NCBI GenBank assembly: GCA_020058405.1
Contig: JAGVEE010000323.1
Span: forward strand, 1 to 11,359
Length of the DNA stretch: 11,359 nt
Reading direction: 5' to 3'
Origin: Sphingobacteriales bacterium
GTDB lineage: Bacteria > Bacteroidota > Bacteroidia > Sphingobacteriales > Sphingobacteriaceae
A program made the position numbers and the translations under genes. Positions 1 to 5,970 of this stretch are shown here, piece by piece. Under the pieces are notes generated by a model. That model searched no databases. It was not told where the DNA came from and saw only the letters and a list, made by a program, of their open reading frames with translations. Each line of letters starts with the position of its first letter. The stretch's first letter is position 1.

Positions 1-2
1 CA

Positions 3-887
3 GTTCCCCAAAAATTATCAAAAACGTATCCCTACGTTGTTGAGAATTTTGTAGTTATTCATAGAGTACATAAAAAAAGTCCTTTACCGACTAAAGATAT
101 AGGTTATAATCCTGCGGACGACTATCTCTATAAGATAGGTTCTTCGTTTAAAGCTGGTACTTCCAAACCACTTGGATTATTTATTTTGAGTGAAGAGGAA
201 CAGAAAAAGCTAATGCCTAATATTATAGGAATTAGCCCCTCTTCCCCAGATTACAACAAAGTGTTGGAGTTGTATTGGTGTAACCTCTCTGTATTAGTTC
301 CGTATGATGGGAAGAAACTTAATTGCTCTATTGAACATCTTTCAGAAACAGAGAATCGTCCCGTTAATATTGAAGATTATATACTCTGGAAATACTGTTT
401 ACAATACTCCGGAGTGGCTAACAAAGAAGAAGATATTGGTAAATCCGCTAAAATTAATTTTGTTATTTGGTCTGCAAAAGAACAAATGAGGAAAGATTTA
501 GGACGGCAGCGTATTAAAGATGAAGCGACTCTAGCTAGAATTGCTTTGAGAGAAGATAAGGAAAAAGCAAAGAGTATTCTTTATCTGTTTAATATCCCTG
601 TTGATACTAATATTGATACTAATATGTTAGCACTAGCTAAATTAGCAGATGAACAACCTGCACAATTCGTTGAAATGACAAAAGATAACGATTTGTTATC
701 TAAAGCATTTATACAACGAGCTATTAACAACGGAATTTTACTTCAACCGCCTGGTTCTAGTTTAATCTCCTACGAAGGTAGTATAATTGGCAACAATATT
801 AATGAAGCAGTTGTCTTTTTTAAAGACACTCGGAATGAATTAGCTAAAATGACGATTGAAGCGCATTTAAGAAATAAAGAGCAATAG
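3..887 (+). CDS. Unrecognised phage structural-region protein, 5'-truncated
   Basis: The reading frame is open from the first bases of the window, so the start lies upstream and 294 residues are visible. A TTG at 186 could serve as a start, but the frame continues without a stop before it with the same kind of sequence, so it is unlikely to be the true start. The visible part begins with a beta-like stretch (YVVENFVVIHRVHK). It is followed by a charged helical middle (DYILWKYC, then KEQMRKDLGRQRIKDEATLARIALRE) and a C-terminal part with GSIIGNNINEAVVFFKD. The helical C-terminal half contains a VDTN/IDTN repeat encoded by a 12-base tandem repeat at 603-626. No catalytic motif is visible. It lies 19 bases upstream of a connector-like gene, which suggests a virion or assembly role, but I do not recognise the family and assign no function. 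Confidence 0.85.
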   Translation, partial: VPQKLSKTYPYVVENFVVIHRVHKKSPLPTKDIGYNPADDYLYKIGSSFKAGTSKPLGLFILSEEEQKKLMPNIIGISPSSPDYNKVLELYWCNLSVLVPYDGKKLNCSIEHLSETENRPVNIEDYILWKYCLQYSGVANKEEDIGKSAKINFVIWSAKEQMRKDLGRQRIKDEATLARIALREDKEKAKSILYLFNIPVDTNIDTNMLALAKLADEQPAQFVEMTKDNDLLSKAFIQRAINNGILLQPPGSSLISYEGSIIGNNINEAVVFFKDTRNELAKMTIEAHLRNKEQ

Positions 888-906
888 TGGTTAATAAATA
901 ATTGAA

Positions 907-2010
907 ATGAAAACCATTAATGAACTTCATATTGATTTCGACTTAAAGTGGAACAATCTTAGTTCCTTTAAATTTAGAGCATTGGAGTCTTATGAAATTG
1001 ATTGGTTTTTAAATAGGGCGTATTTAAACTACGTTAAAACTAAAACAGACGAATTTCGTAGTACTACTGGTGGGATTAAAGATTCTACTATAAGATTAGA
1101 GGAACTATCTCCTATCTTGGAGATAGCTCCTTTAGTTATGTATAAAGAAAAAAAGGACTTGTATTATAGTTTTCTTCCTGCTAATTATTTTAATGATTTA
1201 AGCGAGAATTTAACTTATTATTCTTGTGTTAAAAATCAGACGTTTACTGAACAACCAGTAAACTATCAGTTTAGTTTAGTTAAGTTCAATGATGCTAAGT
1301 GGGGTAGTTCTAATTTAACTTTTAGAATTTTTGGTAATTTTATTAATCCAGATTTATCTACAAGTAATATTAGTCTATTTACATTAAGTCAACATACTTC
1401 AACACCAGTTACTATTGATTACCGGTTTTATTTGATTAATCTAATTTTACAAGAAGTCAATAGGACGGTAGGACATTTAGTAAATGTTTATTGGGAACGG
1501 TTTAACGATATTTATATTCCTAATACTTTTATTTTTATTACCTTAGAAAAGACTAGTAAATTAAGTAGTATTAAATTTGAATACGATTTAACTGTATCTG
1601 GCTCAGAAACAATAACAGCAGGAGAAAGTACTATTACAAAATCCGTACCCGTTAGTAATAATTTAACGTTGCGTAATTCTGATTGTCGATTAGTTGATAA
1701 CGAGATATACGACAGACTAAATAAAAATCCTTTTAGCAGGACTTCTAAAGTGTCACCTTTAGCGTATCTTAAAGGTGATAAGATTTACATTCAAAGTAAT
1801 GAGTCTTTTGTTCCTAGTAATTTACAATTGACATATTATAGAAAACCTAATATGCTTAATTACGTAATGGGGAAAAATCCAGAACTAGGAGTAAGAGATT
1901 CGTTAGACCACGTTTCAGATAAATTAGTTAGCGAAGCCTGTGAGTACGCTTTAGTTTACATGGAACGAAATGTTAATAATTTAAAAATTACAAATAGAGA
2001 TAATGATTAA
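907..2010 (+). CDS. Probable phage head-tail connector (neck/adaptor-like) protein
   Basis: This 367-residue protein starts with an alpha-helical segment (MKTINELHIDFDLKW, then SYEIDWFLNRAYLNYVKT). That opening resembles phage neck or tail-stabilisation proteins, which begin with a helix pair containing a 'WLNRAQ..FVK'-type motif. The middle is beta-rich with many aromatic residues. The C-terminal part has NPFSRTSKVSPLAYLKGDKIYI, then LQLTYYRKPNMLNYV, then a helical end SDKLVSEACEYALVYMERN. This order (pairing strand, YxRKP, closing helix) is what I associate with connector-type proteins of Bacteroidota phages; this is recall, not a search result. If correct, it would sit between portal and tail. 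ATG 907 follows an A/T-rich leader without a Shine-Dalgarno sequence. Its stop overlaps the next gene by 8 bases, which suggests coupled translation. The gene also carries a strong intragenic inverted repeat near 1101-1130. Confidence 0.6.
   Translation: MKTINELHIDFDLKWNNLSSFKFRALESYEIDWFLNRAYLNYVKTKTDEFRSTTGGIKDSTIRLEELSPILEIAPLVMYKEKKDLYYSFLPANYFNDLSENLTYYSCVKNQTFTEQPVNYQFSLVKFNDAKWGSSNLTFRIFGNFINPDLSTSNISLFTLSQHTSTPVTIDYRFYLINLILQEVNRTVGHLVNVYWERFNDIYIPNTFIFITLEKTSKLSSIKFEYDLTVSGSETITAGESTITKSVPVSNNLTLRNSDCRLVDNEIYDRLNKNPFSRTSKVSPLAYLKGDKIYIQSNESFVPSNLQLTYYRKPNMLNYVMGKNPELGVRDSLDHVSDKLVSEACEYALVYMERNVNNLKITNRDND
1101..1130. repeat. Intragenic inverted repeat (long hairpin)
   Basis: Arms 1101-1112 and 1119-1130 pair at 11 of 12 positions across a 6-base loop. 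The single mismatch is A1104 against C1127. Pairing can be extended outward to about 1094/1137 if G-U pairs are allowed. It lies inside the connector-like gene, in codons for EELSPILEIAPL. It is not followed by a long T run. A structural role in the mRNA is possible but unproven. Confidence 0.5.
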
Positions 2011-3016
2011 CGAATATTTAAACCTTGTAGTAGCAAAGCCTACAGTGGCTTATGCTGCTAAGACAGGTGGTGGTACTATTGCTAACATTTATGAAATAAA
2101 TTTGCTTGCTCCTGGGGCAATTGCAATATTTACTGAAGAAAATGTTTTAGTAACAACTTCTACTTCTGCTCCTTCCCTTGTTGGCACGCAACAGTTTTGG
2201 ATAGCTATGGGGTCTCTCGATGGTCATGCTGCAATTAAAACAGCTCCCATAGACCGTAATGCTTTTCATCAACTGAAAACAGCTTACGTTGCCCCTGCTA
2301 AACAAGTGACTATTGTAGGCGAAAATAGCGCTGGTAACGGCTCTTTAAATCTCCCCGTAACTCTTGTTACAGATACTTCTGCTTTTTTGCGTGTTGCAAA
2401 AATGACTGGTACTTATCAAGCAGGCGATAAACTTTCTTATGAAGTTCCTGTTGCAGTTGGGGAAACTGGCCATACATTAGTTACTAAAATGGTAGCATTG
2501 ATTAATAACAATCCTGAAAGTATTGTTGTAGCTGCCGCTGTTGTTGATACCGGTGTTAATGTAGGTATCAGTTTAACTTCCAAAGAGTTTGGTGTAGCTT
2601 TTGAAGTTGGTAAAGCTGAATTGTTTGCTAATGCAACTGTTTGGAAAGATGGTCTTGGTACTTCTGTGACTGTTGTTCAAGGTCAAGGCACTTTAGCTCA
2701 ATTAGCTCAACTTGAATCTGAAGCAGACATCACTACTCGTGGTAAATCTAATAGTATGGGGCAACAACACCTCTGGTGGAAACAACCTTCTGAGTTAGAA
2801 TTTGCCGCTGCTACTAACTTTGTAACATACAACTTTAAATGGAAAACAGAGCATAATGTAGGTGCGTATGTGAAAGACGCTACTATTAATCATGCTGTTG
2901 TCGGTATCGCAACAGGGGACGGCTTAATTGCCACCTTTGATACAATTTTAGGCTTGCTTAGTCAAGCTCCTGAGACGGGTTCTGGTGCTTCTCCAGAAGG
3001 TGAATTTAGTGAATAA
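2003..3016 (+). CDS. Probable abundant virion protein, possibly tail-tube-like
   Basis: This 337-residue protein is rich in Ala, Val, Gly and Thr and looks mostly beta-stranded, with no signal peptide or membrane segment. Visible landmarks are LLAPGAIAIF near residue 34, FWIAMGSLDGHAAIK near residue 66, a central TYQAGDKLSYEV stretch, and QGQGTLAQLAQLESEADITTRG near residue 228. The 'GxGT...L..LE.E....RG' pattern reminds me of phage tail-tube-type structural proteins; this is recall and not certain. Its base composition is higher in G+C than its neighbours (24 of 60 in row 2221-2280 against 11 of 60 in row 1321-1380, counted by hand). It is also followed directly by a terminator-like hairpin. 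Both facts fit a highly expressed virion subunit. Alternatives are a major capsid or decoration protein. The start overlaps the end of the connector-like gene by 8 bases (ATGATTAA). Confidence 0.55.
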   Translation: MINEYLNLVVAKPTVAYAAKTGGGTIANIYEINLLAPGAIAIFTEENVLVTTSTSAPSLVGTQQFWIAMGSLDGHAAIKTAPIDRNAFHQLKTAYVAPAKQVTIVGENSAGNGSLNLPVTLVTDTSAFLRVAKMTGTYQAGDKLSYEVPVAVGETGHTLVTKMVALINNNPESIVVAAAVVDTGVNVGISLTSKEFGVAFEVGKAELFANATVWKDGLGTSVTVVQGQGTLAQLAQLESEADITTRGKSNSMGQQHLWWKQPSELEFAAATNFVTYNFKWKTEHNVGAYVKDATINHAVVGIATGDGLIATFDTILGLLSQAPETGSGASPEGEFSE

Positions 3017-3032
3017 GTAAAAATTGTATATG

Positions 3033-3070
3033 GGGGTGCCTTTTAAAAGGTGCCCCTAATTTATTTAAAA
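3033..3070 (+). terminator. Probable intrinsic terminator after the abundant virion gene
   Basis: Left arm GGGGTGCC (3033-3040) pairs with right arm GGTGCCCC (3049-3056) with six G-C pairs and two central G-U wobbles. The loop TTTTAAAA can itself close by two more A-T pairs. The hairpin is followed by TAATTTATTT, a T-rich but interrupted tail. It occupies the only sizeable gap (3017-3083) in the upstream half of the window, directly after the Ala-rich virion gene. It may end transcription, or reduce read-through into the downstream genes. I saw no convincing Bacteroidota promoter (TTG / TAnnTTTG) in the rest of the gap, so partial read-through is likely. Confidence 0.55.
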
Positions 3071-3083
3071 TAAATGGTTAACT

Positions 3084-3587
3084 ATGCTAAATATCGCACA
3101 AATATCTTGTAGTTCGTTTGATTTATCTGTAAATACCGGAATTGCTACAAATGTTCAAGTTAAAGTATTACAAGATGATAAGACGCTTTTATTGAAAGAT
3201 ACTGTTATTGTACCGGCTAGTGGTGTTTATAATCTAACACTAACTGATGGTGTTTATACATTAACAGATACAGATACCGGAACGAATTTTAAAATCATAG
3301 TATATTGTGGATTTGAGAGTTGCCTTTTATCTAAGATTAAGAAACTAATCTGCAAAGATGCAGATTGCGGTTGCGGTTGTGAAGATAAAAGTGAAGGTAT
3401 AAATGAGAAATACAATTTTAATGCTATTGCTTTATTGTATTTTACTTTTCTATCTTTATTAAATTCAACATACGTTGTTGGATGGCAATTTAGCACATTA
3501 AGCACTACTGATTTAGATGATTTGTATGTAATAAGTCAAATTATTAAACAGGGTAATAACTATTGTAATTGTAATTGTAATGATTAG
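3084..3587 (+). CDS. Cys-cluster phage protein of unknown function
   Basis: This 167-residue protein has three parts. Residues 1-75 are beta-rich and Thr/Val-rich, resembling a small Ig-like or strand domain. Residues 75-99 carry a Cys cluster (C75, C80, C90, C95, C97, C99) that includes CGCGC. Residues 105-167 are helical and end with a CNCNCND tail (C161, C163, C165). The paired CxC clusters suggest metal binding or, if the protein is exposed outside the cell, disulphides. No catalytic signature is visible. I believe similar small proteins occur near tail genes of other Bacteroidota phages, but this is recall. ATG 3084 is the first in-frame start after the terminator-like hairpin. The stop overlaps the next gene by 8 bases (ATGATTAG). 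A role in tail or baseplate assembly is inferred from context only. Confidence 0.7.
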   Translation: MLNIAQISCSSFDLSVNTGIATNVQVKVLQDDKTLLLKDTVIVPASGVYNLTLTDGVYTLTDTDTGTNFKIIVYCGFESCLLSKIKKLICKDADCGCGCEDKSEGINEKYNFNAIALLYFTFLSLLNSTYVVGWQFSTLSTTDLDDLYVISQIIKQGNNYCNCNCND

Positions 3588-3924
3588 TTTACCTCCAGTT
3601 ATAGATTACGATAACATAGTATACGGGACTGGATTTTTCCCTATAAAAGATAAGGTGAAGAAACTTGTTTTATCAATTATAAAGAAAGAATGTGCTACTG
3701 AATTTGATATAGCTGGTTGGGGACGTATGCAGAATTATATGGCTGCAATGGTATTTGCTCAACTAGTTTACAGTAGAACAAACAGTCCTTATTTTACTAT
3801 TAATGAAGAAACAATTGCTGATTATAAAAAACAAATCGATTATGACGAATATAAAGAATGCTTTTCATGCAAAGGGATTAACATAGACGAAATCTTAGAT
3901 GGGTTCGGTTATGACGACCCTTAA
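3580..3924 (+). CDS. Small phage protein with CxxC motif, unknown function
   Basis: This 114-residue protein overlaps the preceding Cys-cluster gene by 8 bases, so it is probably translated by coupling. It is mainly helical. Landmarks are a basic helix KDKVKKLVLSIIKK, the segment CATEFDIAGWGRMQNYMAAMVFAQLVYS around residues 38-65, and a C-terminal ECFSCKGINIDEILDGFGYDD with C94 and C97 as a CxxC pair. No signal peptide is visible. The hydrophobic stretch NYMAAMVFAQLVY is too short and amphipathic for a confident membrane helix. Sharing Cys clusters and coupled translation with its neighbour suggests that the two proteins work together, possibly as a small complex in the tail. I do not recognise a characterised family. 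Confidence 0.7.
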   Translation: MISLPPVIDYDNIVYGTGFFPIKDKVKKLVLSIIKKECATEFDIAGWGRMQNYMAAMVFAQLVYSRTNSPYFTINEETIADYKKQIDYDEYKECFSCKGINIDEILDGFGYDDP

Positions 3925-3946
3925 TTAATAAACACATATTGCCATT

Positions 3947-4624
3947 ATGAATTTAGACGCACTAGAAATTACGTTAATCAGTCTCTTAGTAACTTTCCTG
4001 GGAAGTATAATTGCAGTATTTAAAAGTAAAAACTGGTTAACAGGATTAACAAATTATTTTCTTAGAAAACTACAAGACAGACAAATATTAGAGTTGAATG
4101 ATTTAAAAAAACATAGACTACTAGTTAGACTTGATTTTTATAAATCGTCTGATGAATTTAAAGATTCAGTTAATTTTACTTCTGCACTTAAAGCAGAAGT
4201 TTTTTTTAAGTATATCTCTATAATTGCTAATTGTTATTACAATTTTATCGAAGGAGTTTTAAACAAATTAGAAGAAAACATAAGTGAAGACGATTTAGTG
4301 ATTCTGTTTAGTAAAGAAACTATTGATTTAAATAATAAAATTAATAGTGAAATTAGAGCGGAATTGCTAAAATACGGGGGAAGTATAAAAGATGTAAGTG
4401 TAGTTGTAAATAAACTACATACATGGAGAGCGTATTATACAAGTATTTATTACAAACATACAGAAGAAATCATAAGAGGCGGAAAATACACAGGTACTTT
4501 ATATAAAGTAGATACGATTTTTAGTAACTATGCTTTAGGTATAGATATACTATTTAAAAACGGATTTGATTCATTTAATTTGTTGAATGGAGAATTGGAC
4601 AAATTAATAAAAGATAAAAAATAA
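3947..4624 (+). CDS. Unknown protein with one N-terminal membrane segment
   Basis: This 225-residue protein starts with a hydrophobic segment, residues about 8-25 (ITLISLLVTFLGSIIAVF). A basic stretch follows (KSKNW, then RKLQDRQ). This is the pattern of a single membrane anchor with the bulk of the protein in the cytoplasm (positive-inside rule). The remainder is helical and charged, with no catalytic motif that I recognise. Its size and large soluble part argue against a simple holin. It sits 22 bases after the CxxC protein and 7 bases before the first fibre gene, inside the structural operon. Possibilities include a membrane-associated assembly or superinfection factor, or a virion protein inserted into the host membrane; none can be chosen from sequence. 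A terminator-like hairpin with a T run lies inside the gene at 4178-4207. Confidence 0.75.
   Translation: MNLDALEITLISLLVTFLGSIIAVFKSKNWLTGLTNYFLRKLQDRQILELNDLKKHRLLVRLDFYKSSDEFKDSVNFTSALKAEVFFKYISIIANCYYNFIEGVLNKLEENISEDDLVILFSKETIDLNNKINSEIRAELLKYGGSIKDVSVVVNKLHTWRAYYTSIYYKHTEEIIRGGKYTGTLYKVDTIFSNYALGIDILFKNGFDSFNLLNGELDKLIKDKK
4178..4207 (+). terminator. Intragenic terminator-like hairpin with T run
   Basis: Arms ACTTCTGC (4178-4185) and GCAGAAGT (4193-4200) pair perfectly over 8 bases around a 7-base loop. Counting the last base of the right arm, eight T residues run from 4200 to 4207. This has the form of an intrinsic terminator in the transcribed direction, but it lies within the coding sequence of the membrane-anchored protein (codons for SALKAEVFF). 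It could attenuate transcription into the three fibre genes, or translating ribosomes could mask it. It could also be a chance product of AT-rich coding DNA. Confidence 0.35.
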
Positions 4625-4631
4625 TAAAATA

Positions 4632-5957
4632 ATGGGAAGAGAAATTATCAGTAAATCCATACAATACAATGGTACTCCAACGCTATCTGCGTTGGAGTCT
4701 TTAATCACTACTTATATCAATAATGGTAATCTAGATACAGGTTGGACACAACTTGGGAGTATCTTAATACTAATGCTCCGCTATGTAAACTCTGTTTCAG
4801 GCGGAGGTGGTGGTTTAGTTGATGGTGTTTATGGTGATATAACTATTAGTGGAGGAGGTACTATTATCAACTATAACGCTAATAGCGTTAACAATAGTGA
4901 TATGGCTGAAATGCCAGCTTTTACTTTAAAGGGAAATGATTCGGGCACCTCTGCAACACCACAAAATTTAACTGTACCGGAAACGCAAGTAATTCTTAGC
5001 ATAGATGATTTAATTGCGTTAAACGGTATAGCCGAGGGTGTAACTAATCTTGGTAATTTTACTGGTACTGGATTACCGAATCTAAATACGTTAACAATTA
5101 AACAAGCGTTTCAAGCATTAAAAGATATTATTGTTCTAGCTACGACAACTGTTAACGGATTTATGTCCGCTAATGATTTTGGTAAATTAGCTATTCAAAC
5201 TTTGGCTGATGCGGCTACAGTTACATGGAATGCCAATAATGGTAATTATGCTTTATTGACTATTGGAGCTAATAGGACTTTAGCCGCTCCTACAAATATA
5301 GGTACTGGTGAATTATACGTATTAAACGTGACTGCGAGTGGTGCAGATAGAACATTAACTTTTAATAGTATTTTTAAAGGTTTAGATGGTTCCGATTTAG
5401 GTGCTATAACTATACTAAGTGGTACATCTCGTGCTTTTGCATTTCAAATGGGGCCTACTAATTTACACCAAATTGGGGGTAATAGCGTAGGAGGAAGTGT
5501 AACAGGGGAGAGCACTTATAGTGCTGGTAGTGGTATGATTGTTACTGCTACTGGATTAGGTGTTACTTTTGTTCGCATAAGCGCTTTTGAGTGGATAGTA
5601 ACAATTCCCGATGGTGTAGATATTAAATCTGGATATATTTATAACACTACTGCGCAGAACCCCGGTGCCAATTGCTATATTAAATTCATTTACAATGGTA
5701 CCCGTCCTTTTAATACTAATACTGCTGGAACGGATGCTCGCCCACCTGTACGTATATGGGGGGTTAATATGGCTGGTAATGGTGATGGTGCTACTGTAAT
5801 AACAAGAACAAACTTTCAACAGTACGCTGTAACAACAGGAGCTACCAACTTGTTACCTCGTATTACTGAGGTTGGCAGCGGTGATATAGAAATTGAAATA
5901 GCAAACTACACTACAGCGTTAGGTTCTGCTGCTTCAATTGTAATGTTTAATTTTTAA
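4632..5957 (+). CDS. Phage tail-fibre-type protein 1 (no signal peptide)
   Basis: This 441-residue protein has a short N-terminal domain (residues 1-54), then a five-Gly hinge (residues 57-61), then fibre modules. The module GDITISGGGTIINYNANSV near residue 69 and the segment LKGNDSGTSATPQNLTV near residue 98 are typical of repeat-containing phage tail fibres. A beta-rich domain follows (about 195-285, including NYALLTIGANRTLAAP). Residues 294-441 form a domain shared with the next gene, with YSAGSG, ATGLGVTF, QNPGAN and GSGDIEIEIANY. There is no signal peptide. Attachment to the virion through the N-terminal domain is an inference from fibre architecture. It begins 7 bases after the membrane-anchored gene. 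A perfect 10-bp hairpin lies in codons 15-23. It could equally be a structural spike protein. Confidence 0.75.
   Translation: MGREIISKSIQYNGTPTLSALESLITTYINNGNLDTGWTQLGSILILMLRYVNSVSGGGGGLVDGVYGDITISGGGTIINYNANSVNNSDMAEMPAFTLKGNDSGTSATPQNLTVPETQVILSIDDLIALNGIAEGVTNLGNFTGTGLPNLNTLTIKQAFQALKDIIVLATTTVNGFMSANDFGKLAIQTLADAATVTWNANNGNYALLTIGANRTLAAPTNIGTGELYVLNVTASGADRTLTFNSIFKGLDGSDLGAITILSGTSRAFAFQMGPTNLHQIGGNSVGGSVTGESTYSAGSGMIVTATGLGVTFVRISAFEWIVTIPDGVDIKSGYIYNTTAQNPGANCYIKFIYNGTRPFNTNTAGTDARPPVRIWGVNMAGNGDGATVITRTNFQQYAVTTGATNLLPRITEVGSGDIEIEIANYTTALGSAASIVMFNF
4674..4698. repeat. Perfect hairpin near the start of fibre gene 1
   Basis: Arms ACTCCAACGC (4674-4683) and GCGTTGGAGT (4689-4698) pair perfectly over 10 bases around a TATCT loop. 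The hairpin begins 42 bases downstream of the start codon. It is followed by TCTTTAATC, so it lacks a proper T run. It could slow early translation or shape mRNA ends; no role can be shown. Confidence 0.55.
5511..5954 (+). repeat. C-terminal domain shared with fibre gene 2 (copy 1)
   Basis: Residues 294-441 of fibre protein 1 align along their length with residues 889-1039 of fibre protein 2 (copy at 8635-9087). Shared blocks in order are YSAG(S/N)G, ATGxGxTFxR, QNPGAN, GTD, GVN, RTN and GSGD(I/L)EIEIANY. The similarity is at protein level; the DNA has diverged. This is probably a C-terminal trimerisation or receptor-facing head domain, by analogy with other fibres. Confidence 0.8.
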
Positions 5958-5970
5958 TTAGAGCATTAAT

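Noticed and set aside
304..489. Alternative + frame ORF within the first gene
   Set aside because: It overlaps a longer coding frame entirely and has a biased Lys/Ile/Leu composition typical of out-of-frame AT-rich DNA.
186..887. TTG at 186 as the true start of the first gene
   Set aside because: The frame is open all the way to the window edge with similar coding sequence, so the gene most likely starts upstream.
3074..3112. Short upstream ORF starting at ATG 3074
   Set aside because: It has about 12 codons out of frame with the 3084 gene and no supporting signal.
3254..3505. Reverse-strand ORF opposite the Cys-cluster gene
   Set aside because: It is a shadow of the + strand gene, with no leader or neighbouring reverse-strand genes.
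4199..4210. T run as a programmed -1 frameshift site
   Set aside because: The hairpin lies upstream of the T run, not downstream as frameshift stimulators do, and the 0 frame continues normally to a stop at 4624.
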